Counted from the first letter of the stretch, positions 29,836 through 39,825 are shown. The stretch is 64,000 bases of DNA from Melanopsichium pennsylvanicum (GCA_900208305.1 OAPG01000022.1:1-64000), one strand, 5' to 3'. The notes: a model not told the origin generated them from the sequence alone. Numbers and translations are program-made.

Positions 29836-31119
29836 ATGATGCAGCCCAGTTCCAGCCCCGATGCACCAGTTGCGCCCCCTCCCGACCCTCCGGTGGACAA
29901 CACCCTACCTGCGCTTGTTCCGGCCCCTTTCGACAGCAGCTCAGCAGCCACGGACATCGAACAAGCGGTCATAGCCTTTAGAGCCCTGTTTGCCGACAAA
30001 AGGACTTTGAGCCGAGCTCAATGCGAGCGCTTCGCCGACCAAATTGCCGCCCTTGTTGGACCTCTTAAACGAGACGCCTCGCTCGAGAAGAAGATCGACA
30101 ACCTTGTCTCTGAGGTCCGCTATGCCAACGCTAAGTCCCTCTCCGGGCTCGGCGCCATCATCAAGGAGAATACAAGGAGCTATGCACAGATTGCTAGAGC
30201 CGGAGTCACCGCCACACCAGAAGACGGCGCCATCACTCACAACACCCCTAAGACAGCACGTTTTGCCCCACACCATCGAGTCATTCTCAATTGTCAAGAC
30301 CTCCATGAATCTAATACTATTTTTGCCCTCTCTAATGTGCGCCTACATGAAGCCGTAAGCCCTGTGATCCTTGCCCACACAGGCGCCAAGGTCCACGAGA
30401 CCGTGCGCCTTGCTAGCAAGGACATTGCCATTATCTTTGAGACCAGCGAAGGCGCAGACTCCATCCTGATGGCGGACAACTCCTGGCTTCCCAAAGCCTT
30501 CCCGGACGCCGACACCCTCCCAAAGATCAATAAGCCTGCCCTCCTGTCTAACCTTGCCGTTGTTGTACATGGTGTCCCTGCGCCCAAGGGCCAGCTCGAC
30601 CCCACTGCGCACCTGGACCAGGTTGTCTCCGACCTAGAGTCCTGCAACAATGTCAAATTCACCAACTCACGGTGGCTTGTAGGACCTCAGAAGGCGAGCC
30701 TTCGGGACTTCACAAGCATAGTCCTCCAGGCCGAATCCAAGATTGTGCGAGACAACATCCTTAAGAACAAGAGGTTCAGCCTCGACCATAGGGTCCTCAC
30801 AGTGGACACCTACCGCCCCCCCTTAGGACGGCCCCAACAATGCTCCAAGTGCTGCCGCTTCGGTCACATTGCAAAGAACTGTCGAGCAGCGCCTGTTTGC
30901 GGCCACTGCTCCAGGCCTCACCTTACCAAAGACCACCGCGCATGTAGCGCCTGCACGCACGAAGGCAGTGGACTTGGTACCTCATGCATGCACCAGCGCC
31001 AGCATTGCCCCAACTGCGGCAAGAACCACGAAGCAATGAGCGACTTCTGCCGCGTTAGACTAACTTACCTGGCCAAGTTCAACAACAGCCTCCGCCACAC
31101 CCCAACGCAATACGCATGA
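29836..31119 (+). CDS. LINE ORF1, nucleic-acid-binding Gag-like protein
   Basis: 427 residues from the ATG pair at 29836/29839; an upstream in-frame extension begins only at GTG. The N-terminus is Pro-rich, followed by a helical segment. The C-terminus has clustered zinc knuckles: CSKCCRFGHIAKNC, then CGHCSRPHLTKDHRAC, and a Cys/His group CPNCGKNHEAMSDFC. Such proteins coat the element RNA and act as chaperones during target-primed reverse transcription. The stop codon overlaps the start of ORF2 in ATGA (31116-31119), pointing to coupled translation. Confidence 0.92.
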   Translation: MMQPSSSPDAPVAPPPDPPVDNTLPALVPAPFDSSSAATDIEQAVIAFRALFADKRTLSRAQCERFADQIAALVGPLKRDASLEKKIDNLVSEVRYANAKSLSGLGAIIKENTRSYAQIARAGVTATPEDGAITHNTPKTARFAPHHRVILNCQDLHESNTIFALSNVRLHEAVSPVILAHTGAKVHETVRLASKDIAIIFETSEGADSILMADNSWLPKAFPDADTLPKINKPALLSNLAVVVHGVPAPKGQLDPTAHLDQVVSDLESCNNVKFTNSRWLVGPQKASLRDFTSIVLQAESKIVRDNILKNKRFSLDHRVLTVDTYRPPLGRPQQCSKCCRFGHIAKNCRAAPVCGHCSRPHLTKDHRACSACTHEGSGLGTSCMHQRQHCPNCGKNHEAMSDFCRVRLTYLAKFNNSLRHTPTQYA

Positions 31120-34100
31120 AAGTCCTCCAAATCAACGTTCACCGATCACCTGAGGTAATGCACAGCATCCTCAACGATCCCGCCATCCAAATGTATGACT
31201 TTCTCTGCCTGCAGGAACCCTTTGCCTCCCTCCCTAACACCGTCTCCCATCCCCGTTGGCGCCTCTACGGGGACCCTGCCAACACAAGCTGGAACTGGGC
31301 TCCGGCCGCCCAGCCCTCCGCGCCTCTCCCAAACCGCCGCCGCACCATCATATATGCCAACCACTTGATCTCTCCCTCAGATGTCCAGCTCCATCCTCTC
31401 AACCATCCGGATATCCTTTGCCTGCAGGTCAACACCTTGGCCGGCTCGCTTCTCCTCGCTTCTGTCTACAACTCTCCCCAGTCGCAAGAACTCCTCAGCC
31501 CCTTAGCTACCTTGCTCCACGGGACCATTGCACAACCATGTCTGGTCCTTGGCGACTTCAATCTGCACCACCCAGCCTGGGAGAGCGACACCACCTCATC
31601 ATCTCGCCACGTTGATAGCTTCCTGGCCGCTTTGGCTGAAAGAGACCTGCACCTTTTAACCCCGCGCGACCTTGGCACCTTCCTGGGCCCGTCAGGCAGG
31701 TGTACTACCATTGACCTTGCTTTTGGTTGTCCAACTGTTGCGGGCGCATTACGCAGCATCACACGCCTGGACAACGACCATGGTTCAGACCATTTTGCAG
31801 TTGAGATCCACCTTGACTTGTCGCCCATGCCCCCTGCCCCTTCACCAATCAGCCTGCAAACAAAGGACGAGGCAGCGTTTGCCACCGCTGTGCAGCAGGC
31901 TTGGTACGCCAAACCCCAGAGCAACAGACCGCCAGCCTCTCTACATGACCTTGACGGCCATGCGGAAGCGCTGACAGATGCCATCCGCACTGGCTATAAG
32001 GCCCTTGCCGCTCCTATCAGGATTGGACCAGCAACCAGAGAGTGGTTCGTTCCCTCTCTCAAAGAAGGCCGCAGACTTGCTCACCAAGCACGGCGAGCGT
32101 TCCAGGTTGGTACCGGTACGCACGCCTCATGGAAGGAGCAACAACGCAAATACAAGAAAAGCATCAGGGCTGCAAAGCGTGCACACTCTCGCCAACGCCT
32201 GGATGAGGTCGCTGACCCTCGCTCTCTCTGGAAGCTTGCTAAGCTGGGCAACAACAGAGTGGCTGCTTTCAAGATTGCTCCACTACAGATGGCAAACGGT
32301 ATGCTTACCACCTGCCTGGAGGATAAAGAGGCCGCACTTGCCAGCGAATTTCTACTACCGCCAAACCGTCCCAGCCCATCTGACGCCCAAGCCTTGCCCG
32401 CCTCAACTGCCGCCCCTTGGCTCCCCTTCACCACCGCGGAGGTTCAACAGAGGATCAATGCTGCCAAACTCCGCTCTGCCCCTGGACCAGACCTCATCTC
32501 GTGGCGCTTGATCAAGGTCTTAGCCGCTCTGTGGCCGGATTTTGTTCCAATTGTCACGGCCTTCTTCAACGATTGCGCCATTCGCTTTGGACACCACCCA
32601 CGCTGTTTCAAGGTTGCAACTGTTGCCATTCTGAGGAAACCAAACAAGAGTGACTATAGCAAGGCAGGTGCGTACCGGCCCATCAGTCTGCTCCCTGTGC
32701 TAGGCAAACTTCTGGAAGGACTTGTTGCCGGCCGTATCCTAGCCGAGGCCGAGACAAACAGCAACCTCATTGCTGCAGAGCACTACGGCGGTAGACCGGG
32801 CAGGAGCACAGAGGACGCCCTGATCCGCATCCATGAGTTCATCAGGCACTCCCAACGAAATGGCCTGCACTGCGCGTTAGTGGCACTTGATGTCAAGGGG
32901 GCATACAATGCCGTCCAGCCTGGCATTCTTGCCGACGCTCTGGCCAAGGCCAAACTCCCAAGCGCAGTCATCAGCTGGGCTACATCATTCATGGCAGACA
33001 GACGTGCATTGCTCAGACTTGAAAGCAGCTTCCTTGGCCCAATGCGGAGGGTAGACGTTGGCCTCCCTCAAGGTTCGCCCATTTCGCAACTCTTTTGGCT
33101 GATCTACAGCCGAGGGATGGTCGAACACCAACGCTTGCGTCGCACCCTCAGTATTGGCTGGGTTGATGACAAGACCCTCCTGGTTGCCGGGCCCATCGAT
33201 ACTCTCCGCCGCGATGTTGTCCGCGCTCTGGATCCTGCCCTTCAGTGGGCCCAAAGCCATGAGGCTGCCTTTGATCCGGCAAAGTCTGGTTATATGATCT
33301 TCTCGCCACGACACGCGCCTGCAAGCTTGGGTGACATTGACCTAGATGGCCTCCGCCTGACGCATTCTCCTTCGCTCAAAATCCTAGGCGTGACCTTTGG
33401 CCCCAAACTCTCCTGGACATCTCACGTGGCTGCAGTCAGCGCAAAGGCAACGAGTGCGTTAGGTACCATCCTTGCGTGGGGCAATCGCGCCTGGGGATTC
33501 AGATTCCAACTGCAGCGCCAACTGTACATCTCGGGCGTATGGCCGATCATGTCATATGCATGCGCCGTTTGGCACAAGCCCAGGGCTGCCACTGCACTAG
33601 TCCAACCCCTCATTCGTGTCCAGCAAGCTGCCTGCATTCGGATCACTGGCTGTTTTTCTACCACATCCACAGATGCACTCAATGTAGAGGCCTCTTTGGC
33701 TCCGGTCCCACTGGCACTCAGTCGTGCAGCCGGCTTCAGCTTGGTCCGCTGGCTTGCACTCCCATCCTCGCACCCCAACCACAAGGTGACACAACGCGCT
33801 GTCCGAGTTCAGCCCAAGGGGCTCCAGGGGCCCCTTCAGACGTGGGTCTGTCACTGGCCCAGACTTGTTGCCAGCGACGTGACCAAGAGAGAGACAAAGC
33901 CGGCCCCAATGTTGGCCATTCCACGCACTTTGGTTGCACCCAGCAAGCAGGAGGCCATCGACCTACATTACGGCCTTGCCGCACAGTGCATACCATCACT
34001 GCAACATGTCTACACAGACGGATCACTCAAGAATGGCGTTGCCGCCTTTGCATACTTCTGTCAGGCAGACGGCCAGTCCCTCTTCCGCCACGAGGCCATT

Positions 34101-34874
34101 GGTCTGGACTCCACAGTCTACCGCGCAGAGCTCAAAGGCATCCGGGCAGCGCTTGAAGACCGGGTTGCGGATTCAGGTTCGTTTATTTTCTGCAACAACA
34201 GGGCGGCAATTGTGACCATTGGCCTACGCCCTTCTACCGATCCAGATGTACGAGCCATCCAAGAGCTTGCATCGGCCCACAACGTTACCCTGGTTTGGAT
34301 CCCTGGACATCATGACATTGCTGGAAATGAGGAAGCAGACGTGCTTGCCCAGGAGGCAGCTGATAATGCCCTCCCCATGCCGGCTGAGCAAGCAGAGGAG
34401 TCTGCGCTGCGACGGCACATTGTGCAACGAACACTCGAGGCGTGGAAGCTGTCATGGGATAGGTCCCCCCATGGCAGCGCCCTCAAGGCCATCAACACAG
34501 TCAGGATTGGCCGCGCCTTTACCCTGTACCACCAGCTTCGACGAGGCCAGGCCTCGCTTGTTGCACAAGCCCGCACTGGCCATCTGGCCGTAAACGTGTT
34601 CCTGCATTCCAGACGCGTCCCTGGTGTTGAAACTGCGTGCAACCACTGTGGCAGACGCGACAACAGAAGCCACCTACTGCGCTGCCTGCACCTCAGGTTG
34701 GCTAAGGAGCGGCTGGAATTGCGGCTTCGCCAGGACCGCAGGCTGCAAGAAGGGGGCTCTGTTACCACTTTCAAAGTTGGTCTTAATGACCCAAGGTCAA
34801 CAGCTGCATTTGCCAATTTCCTGGCAGAGCGGTTCCACAGTTACCGACCAAGTATTGCGCAGGCCCAAAATTAG
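31116..34874 (+). CDS. LINE ORF2: APE endonuclease, reverse transcriptase, RNase H
   Basis: 1252 residues. The endonuclease occupies about 1-230, with CLQEPF (Glu), GDFNLHHPAW (Asp, Asn) and GSDHFAVEI (His). The reverse transcriptase spans about 430-760: YRPISLLPVLGKLLE, ALVALDVKGAYNAV (first Asp), GLPQGSPISQLFW and GWVDDKTLL (Asp pair). RNase H spans about 960-1090: YTDGSLKNG (Asp), AELKGI (Glu), FCNNRAAI where the third acidic residue is usual, and GHHDIAGNEEADVLA (terminal Asp). A final zinc finger, CNHCGRRDNRSHLLRC, lies near 1175. The endonuclease nicks target DNA and RT copies the element RNA there. Only the RNase H site looks altered. Confidence 0.95.
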   Translation: MKVLQINVHRSPEVMHSILNDPAIQMYDFLCLQEPFASLPNTVSHPRWRLYGDPANTSWNWAPAAQPSAPLPNRRRTIIYANHLISPSDVQLHPLNHPDILCLQVNTLAGSLLLASVYNSPQSQELLSPLATLLHGTIAQPCLVLGDFNLHHPAWESDTTSSSRHVDSFLAALAERDLHLLTPRDLGTFLGPSGRCTTIDLAFGCPTVAGALRSITRLDNDHGSDHFAVEIHLDLSPMPPAPSPISLQTKDEAAFATAVQQAWYAKPQSNRPPASLHDLDGHAEALTDAIRTGYKALAAPIRIGPATREWFVPSLKEGRRLAHQARRAFQVGTGTHASWKEQQRKYKKSIRAAKRAHSRQRLDEVADPRSLWKLAKLGNNRVAAFKIAPLQMANGMLTTCLEDKEAALASEFLLPPNRPSPSDAQALPASTAAPWLPFTTAEVQQRINAAKLRSAPGPDLISWRLIKVLAALWPDFVPIVTAFFNDCAIRFGHHPRCFKVATVAILRKPNKSDYSKAGAYRPISLLPVLGKLLEGLVAGRILAEAETNSNLIAAEHYGGRPGRSTEDALIRIHEFIRHSQRNGLHCALVALDVKGAYNAVQPGILADALAKAKLPSAVISWATSFMADRRALLRLESSFLGPMRRVDVGLPQGSPISQLFWLIYSRGMVEHQRLRRTLSIGWVDDKTLLVAGPIDTLRRDVVRALDPALQWAQSHEAAFDPAKSGYMIFSPRHAPASLGDIDLDGLRLTHSPSLKILGVTFGPKLSWTSHVAAVSAKATSALGTILAWGNRAWGFRFQLQRQLYISGVWPIMSYACAVWHKPRAATALVQPLIRVQQAACIRITGCFSTTSTDALNVEASLAPVPLALSRAAGFSLVRWLALPSSHPNHKVTQRAVRVQPKGLQGPLQTWVCHWPRLVASDVTKRETKPAPMLAIPRTLVAPSKQEAIDLHYGLAAQCIPSLQHVYTDGSLKNGVAAFAYFCQADGQSLFRHEAIGLDSTVYRAELKGIRAALEDRVADSGSFIFCNNRAAIVTIGLRPSTDPDVRAIQELASAHNVTLVWIPGHHDIAGNEEADVLAQEAADNALPMPAEQAEESALRRHIVQRTLEAWKLSWDRSPHGSALKAINTVRIGRAFTLYHQLRRGQASLVAQARTGHLAVNVFLHSRRVPGVETACNHCGRRDNRSHLLRCLHLRLAKERLELRLRQDRRLQEGGSVTTFKVGLNDPRSTAAFANFLAERFHSYRPSIAQAQN

Positions 34875-35000
34875 ACGCGTCCTTCAACTTCTCCTGACTG
34901 CTACCTATGCGTTTAACCTGCCTTCCGCTCCACCATCTCCCCCAGCCTTGTTAGCCAGTTTCTTCCCCATCCCCTCAGACCTCAGTTCCCGCACCACACC

Positions 35001-35396
35001 ATGGAGGACGTGCGCCGCGCCACAGCTGACGCTAGGCGCTCTCGCCGCCACGCCCGTAAGCAACAGGGCTTTCTGCACTCCAACATCACTCGCCCAACAG
35101 CTGCCTGCGCATCCTCCCCAGCCAACAGGCGAAGCTCCCCACCGCGGCAGAGGTCAAATGCCCTGTACTTTGACCGCCCTTTTGCCATTGCAAAGGAACC
35201 CATCTGGGCGCCAGTTGAGCCCAACTTCTACGGCAAAACGCGGCGCTCCCCTGGCATCAAGCGCAACCGCGGTCCTGGTAAGACTACAGCCACACCACCT
35301 TCCACGCCCTTGCAAGGTCAATCTGTTGCATGCCCACTCTCCATTGGCCCTTGGACCAAGACAAGCAAGCCCCACATGCCGCTCCACCAGGTTTGA
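35001..35396 (+). CDS. Possible third LINE ORF, small basic protein
   Basis: 131 codons in the LINE 3' region, starting at an ATG in strong context (CACACCATGGAG), 126 bases after the ORF2 stop. The product is Arg/Lys/Pro-rich (RRATADARRSRRHARKQQ) and predicted disordered, with no recognised domain. A longer non-coding-looking frame overlaps it in another phase, so expression is unproven. It may simply be an open stretch in the 3' UTR. Confidence 0.35.
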   Translation: MEDVRRATADARRSRRHARKQQGFLHSNITRPTAACASSPANRRSSPPRQRSNALYFDRPFAIAKEPIWAPVEPNFYGKTRRSPGIKRNRGPGKTTATPPSTPLQGQSVACPLSIGPWTKTSKPHMPLHQV

Positions 35397-35744
35397 ACTG
35401 GTGTTCATCTTCCCTTTTCACAATTCCCATACTCAGGCAAGCCCGAGCGCGTACCGCCCGGGTCGCGCTTTAGTCCTACTCCCTCCGTCAAATTCTTTTG
35501 GCCAATCTCTTTGACGTCGCTTGGGTCCGCTAAGGATTTGCGGTTTTGCCTTACATTCTCCACCTTTTATCTGCCCAGTTTCTTGTCCTGCCCGCACCCT
35601 GCACCGCTGCTCCTTAGTTTCCCCGTTTTGCACTTCTCCGGCCATTTGTTCTGTCCTGATTAGTCGCGATTTGTAAGCCACCCGCATGGGCCTTTTCGGC
35701 CTAGGTCGGCGTATGAAATTAAAAAAAAAAAAAAAAAAAAAAAA

Positions 35745-35758
35745 ATGTGCATTAGGTC
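35745..35758 (+). repeat. Right target-site duplication of the LINE
   Basis: ATGTGCATTAGGTC directly after the poly(A) run, identical to 29634-29647. Confidence 0.93.
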
Positions 35759-36081
35759 GACTCTTTATCAACCCAACGCTTCGTGATGGCGATCTTGTGT
35801 GATTCAGATCATTTTTTAGAGAGCGCGCGATCTCCCTTGAAATGCCACCACCATCCCCCGAGACTGCGCACACACATATCACTTGAGCTCGTCCAAAATA
35901 AGAAGCTCCGAACCTTTGCCCAGCGGCTCGCCGTGCACACTGCTGCAAACACCATAGACAGCGATTTTTCAACCCGACACTTTCCGACCTGCCATCGTAC
36001 CACCACTTGCCATCTCTTATTCGTCACATATCGCAACTATCTTTGCTCGCATCGTCAACACGAGACGCGTCACCTGCGAGA
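35759..36081. promoter_or_regulatory. Residual upstream region of the ArAE-type transporter gene
   Basis: 323 bp remain between the LINE insertion site and the transporter ATG. No separate gene is seen. Any promoter elements farther upstream are now on the other side of the 6.1-kb insertion. Confidence 0.5.
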
Positions 36082-39000
36082 ATGTCGACGTCGTCAGGCA
36101 ATCAAGATGGTCGGTCGCCCGATTTGTCGGCGCAGGCTGCTCCGAAGACACACTCGTCAGCCCACAAGCCCGCCAAGAACCGCTCCGTTACCAATGCCAA
36201 ACATGGCGACGACAACAGGGGAAAGAGACTGCTCAAGATGCCAAACTGGATCATTGACAACATCAGATCGCCTCGCTCTCTCAGGATCCTAACCAGATGC
36301 TGGGTAGCCACATGGGCCAACTTTGTCCTCATGATTCCCGGTCCATCCCTGCGAGTCCTCGGTCAAGCTGCCTTCTTCGGATGTATGGTCACCCTCATGA
36401 TACCTCCTTCGATGCCTTTCTTCATCTTCTTCATCGCCTTCGGAATGCTCGCCATCGGTGCCTTGCTCGGCTGGGCGTTTGGCTGTGCTGCCATGGCCGC
36501 CGCGAATCGGGCTCGTGACCAAACCCTCTTGGCAGCTACGATCCAACGAGTTCGATCCTCTGCTGCCACAGCCACCAATCCGGAGGCATACGTCACTAGT
36601 TCCGTGTTCAAAGGCAACTATCTTGACGTGCGATCTACGGCCGTCTTTGGCATCTTTCTCATTGTTGCAGTCTACTTTGGCGCCGTGGTGCAAGTCAAGC
36701 TTCCCAAGCTCAAGATCGCAAGCATCTTCTTTCTTATCGTCACAGATATCATGTGCACCTATGGTCCTCTCTTCCCCTATGCTCAATACACACTCGGTGA
36801 GATCTTTATGATTCCCATTGGCTGCTCGCTGGCCATCTGTCTAGGTTCGCAATTAATCATCTTTCCAGAAACTCTGGCCTATTCGTGGCAACTTCGCTTC
36901 ATTTCATTGCTCGACACAACTCGCGACCTTGTCAACTTGCACTCCAACGCGCTTTCTGATGCATCCGATCGCTATACTTCCGAATCCAATCCTTCGACAC
37001 AGGCACATTCCGATCAGCCCTCCAACGATCTTCTCAAGTCCAGTCTCGATGCTGAAGACGAAGCTGCCAAGATTGCCGCCGGACTGCTCGCCAAGGTCCA
37101 AGCCAACCGTACTGCTGTTGCGGAGCAGGTTGATGACATTAACGGCATGACCGCTTTTCTGGGCATGGAGTTCTACCGCTCCTACTTCAGCGCCCGGGAT
37201 ATGAAACTCATCTTCCGACAAACGCGTTCTGTCAATTTGCATCTCACGCTGCTCAATGCGTTCTGGCGGCTTCTTCACCACGAACTCGGTCTGGCGGATC
37301 CTCATACCTGGAACGAAAGCTGGGACCCTTCCAAGGTCGAGGAAGATTATGATGTAGATGGCGAACACGGCACCGAAGCGCTTCCAAATCAAGAGCACCT
37401 GAAGCCGATCAAACTGCATGAAACACATATCATCCACCGTGTCCGTCGCGACATCTTCAAGAGTGAAGCTCAGCAGCAAGTCACAATGTCGCGTATGCTC
37501 AGCATTCTCCACCGCGTAGCAAAGCCTTCACTCGATGCCGCATCAAAGTCCATCGGAGCTGTGCAGAACTACTTTCAAGCCAACGCTGCCTGGAGACAGA
37601 AGACCTCGATCGAGCAAATTCTCATTGACCTCCACGAGACCAAATCCAACCTTGAAAGCACTCGGACATCTTTGCTTAACGACAAGAGGCTTGAGCTGCT
37701 GCAACCCTATGCTCAGCACTTCCGTGCCACGCATCCGAATCTCACCTTGGAAGAGTACTTCTTACAGACGCGAGACTCTATCCGCTCCTTCCGTGCGGGT
37801 GCCCGACCTCTTCATGTCTGCCTCGTCTTCGTCACCAACCTCATCGACCTTCTAGAATCTGTGTCGCAGCTCCACGGTGAGATGCTCGCCATCGCGGACC
37901 GTGCTGGGAACAGGAAGCGCCTTTGGGGACCCAAACATCTTGGACGCCTCGTGGGGATTCTCAGCAGCGACAAACGCGGGTCTTCCGATGGCCTTGACGG
38001 GTTTGGCCCCGGCAATGCCCAGTTCGAAAGAGAGGAGGATATGGATCGTGACTTGAGGCTAGAGCGTGCTCACACCGCCGATTCCGGCGAAACCTCGGAG
38101 ATTATGGCAGTGGCTGATCATTTCGAAGGCGAGAGCGATGCAGAGGAAGACGATGACGCAACACAGACATCATCTTTGCATTCTATTCGACCACGAGACG
38201 AGGAGAGGGGTTCGGCGCCCCGCAAAACAAGCTCGAAGGCAAAGTCAAAGAGCGAGGCCGCGACGAAGACACGCTACTATGCTCGTGACCCGGATGCATT
38301 GCCACCGACTAGCGTCGTGCATCGCATTGGAAGGGGGATCGCAGCCACCTACTCTTTCATCAGTGGACCAACAGGCATGTTTGCACTTCGTATGTGCATC
38401 GCATCATTCGCAGTCTGGATCACTGCAGTGCTTCCCTCCTCTGCTTATTTCGTGTACCAGCATCGAGGCATTTGGGCCTTGATCATGGCTCAGACGGCAG
38501 CAGCGCTATCGGGAGGTGAGCTGATTTTCACCTTTGCAATGCGTCTGGGCGGCACCGCATTTGGTCTGCTGTACGGAGCTGTGCTTTGGTACATTTCGAC
38601 TGGAAAGGGTCGAGGCAATGCGTATGGCTCGGGTGTCACGACAGCTATTGGTTTTATTCCGCTGGTGTTCATGCGCGTGTTCGCGCCCAAGCTTCTGTTG
38701 CTTCCCGTCATCATGCTCAATGTTTCTGTGGTGCTCATCGTGGGATACTCGTGGATAGACACGCATCTGCAGGTTCAGGCCAACAGCGGTGTCGGCATTG
38801 AGGTGGCTTGGAAGCGAGCGTTACTTGTCGTCATTGGAATGGCGGTTGCCCTGATCGTGATGATCTTCCCCAGGCCCGTGTCGAGTCGACTGCTGCTGCG
38901 GAAGAACATGGCCAAGACGACGCGGCAGCTGAATGATGTCTTTGTCGAAGTAATGGAGTGCTGGATCGCCAGGAATCGCATTCACGGGCAGAAGGCCGAG

Positions 39001-39825
39001 CAAGGCAACTTTGCCAACCAGATTGAAGTCGACGGCGACAGGAAAGCGTCAAGCAGCGACGCGATCGACAGGCTATGGCAGGAACGGGAACCCGTGTTTC
39101 GAGCTCGTTTCATGGCGGTGAGTGCCCGCATAGCGTCATACCCTATGCAAATTGGGCTTGCGTCGATGGACTTTCACATTCGCGGACGATGGCCTGCGGA
39201 AAGGTATGTTGAGATTGCGTCGGTGCACGCCACACTTCTTGAATCCTTGGGAGCGATGGTAACTTCTGTAAAAGCCTTTGACGGGGTCGACACGCTATCG
39301 CGAGGTGACTCGACGAACCGAAAAAGCTCGAAGCAGACGGGCGTGAGCTCGATGGATTGGCAGATGATGCTGTCTTCCACGACATCGTTACTTGACCCTC
39401 AGTACCTTTCCGAGATCTGCATGGTATTCGATTTGCTGTCTAAGGCTTTGCAAAATGGCGAGAGGTTGAACCATGCCTCTTTCTCGCTGCTAGAGAACCA
39501 CTTCAAGTATGCTGGTCGTAACCGCACAATTGATACCTTCTTGCGTCAAAAGGCGGCTGAGCAGAACAGGCCGAGGGAGGATATTCAAGGCAGCGAGCAG
39601 GCATGGCACGGAGAGGATGTACTGAGCTGGAGCGTGTTGTGTGACCCAATGTACCTGCGGTACACGACGGCACGGATGGCTGCAATCACGTTGGCGACCG
39701 AGCTGGACAAGTTCAAAGCAATCGTACAAGATCTGGTGGGGGAAAGTTCGTTGCGTGGCTTTGACATGCTCAAGGAGAGGCATGACGAACGCTTATACAG
39801 TGCTGCGGCAGCTTACAATCAATAG
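36082..39825 (+). CDS. ArAE/FUSC-family membrane transporter (Bre4-like)
   Basis: 1247 residues from the ATG at 36082 (context GAGAATGTC); the frame extends upstream only through a TTG. The layout matches the fungal aromatic-acid-exporter family. An N-terminal block of hydrophobic helices lies at about 65-285 (ArAE_2_N type), then a soluble helical region and an acidic linker near 660-740 (DAEEDDDATQ). A second block of helices follows at about 770-935 (FUSC-like: GIWALIMAQTAAALSGGE, FGLLYGAVLWYI, VALIVMIFPRP), then a C-terminal soluble domain. Family members export small organic acids or affect brefeldin A sensitivity; the substrate here is unknown. No intron is required. A LINE sits 337 bp upstream of the ATG. 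Confidence 0.85.
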   Translation: MSTSSGNQDGRSPDLSAQAAPKTHSSAHKPAKNRSVTNAKHGDDNRGKRLLKMPNWIIDNIRSPRSLRILTRCWVATWANFVLMIPGPSLRVLGQAAFFGCMVTLMIPPSMPFFIFFIAFGMLAIGALLGWAFGCAAMAAANRARDQTLLAATIQRVRSSAATATNPEAYVTSSVFKGNYLDVRSTAVFGIFLIVAVYFGAVVQVKLPKLKIASIFFLIVTDIMCTYGPLFPYAQYTLGEIFMIPIGCSLAICLGSQLIIFPETLAYSWQLRFISLLDTTRDLVNLHSNALSDASDRYTSESNPSTQAHSDQPSNDLLKSSLDAEDEAAKIAAGLLAKVQANRTAVAEQVDDINGMTAFLGMEFYRSYFSARDMKLIFRQTRSVNLHLTLLNAFWRLLHHELGLADPHTWNESWDPSKVEEDYDVDGEHGTEALPNQEHLKPIKLHETHIIHRVRRDIFKSEAQQQVTMSRMLSILHRVAKPSLDAASKSIGAVQNYFQANAAWRQKTSIEQILIDLHETKSNLESTRTSLLNDKRLELLQPYAQHFRATHPNLTLEEYFLQTRDSIRSFRAGARPLHVCLVFVTNLIDLLESVSQLHGEMLAIADRAGNRKRLWGPKHLGRLVGILSSDKRGSSDGLDGFGPGNAQFEREEDMDRDLRLERAHTADSGETSEIMAVADHFEGESDAEEDDDATQTSSLHSIRPRDEERGSAPRKTSSKAKSKSEAATKTRYYARDPDALPPTSVVHRIGRGIAATYSFISGPTGMFALRMCIASFAVWITAVLPSSAYFVYQHRGIWALIMAQTAAALSGGELIFTFAMRLGGTAFGLLYGAVLWYISTGKGRGNAYGSGVTTAIGFIPLVFMRVFAPKLLLLPVIMLNVSVVLIVGYSWIDTHLQVQANSGVGIEVAWKRALLVVIGMAVALIVMIFPRPVSSRLLLRKNMAKTTRQLNDVFVEVMECWIARNRIHGQKAEQGNFANQIEVDGDRKASSSDAIDRLWQEREPVFRARFMAVSARIASYPMQIGLASMDFHIRGRWPAERYVEIASVHATLLESLGAMVTSVKAFDGVDTLSRGDSTNRKSSKQTGVSSMDWQMMLSSTTSLLDPQYLSEICMVFDLLSKALQNGERLNHASFSLLENHFKYAGRNRTIDTFLRQKAAEQNRPREDIQGSEQAWHGEDVLSWSVLCDPMYLRYTTARMAAITLATELDKFKAIVQDLVGESSLRGFDMLKERHDERLYSAAAAYNQ

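Larger units (their letters stand above)
29648..35744 (+). mobile_element. Full-length LINE (Tad/I-like non-LTR retrotransposon)
   Basis: About 6.1 kb from the left duplication to a tail of about 25 A residues (35721-35744 or 45). It contains a 5' leader of about 190 bp, ORF1 with zinc knuckles, ORF2 with endonuclease, reverse transcriptase, RNase H and a terminal zinc finger, and an 846-bp 3' region. Both main frames are open and the duplication is perfect, so insertion is recent. APE endonuclease plus RNase H in a fungus fits the Tad1/I group; this is inferred from domain order. Confidence 0.93.

Noticed and set aside
34624..35514. A 296-codon frame overlapping the ORF2 end and LINE 3' region
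   Set aside because: It starts inside ORF2 in another phase and shows no domain; the ATG-started 35001 frame is the better candidate if any is real.
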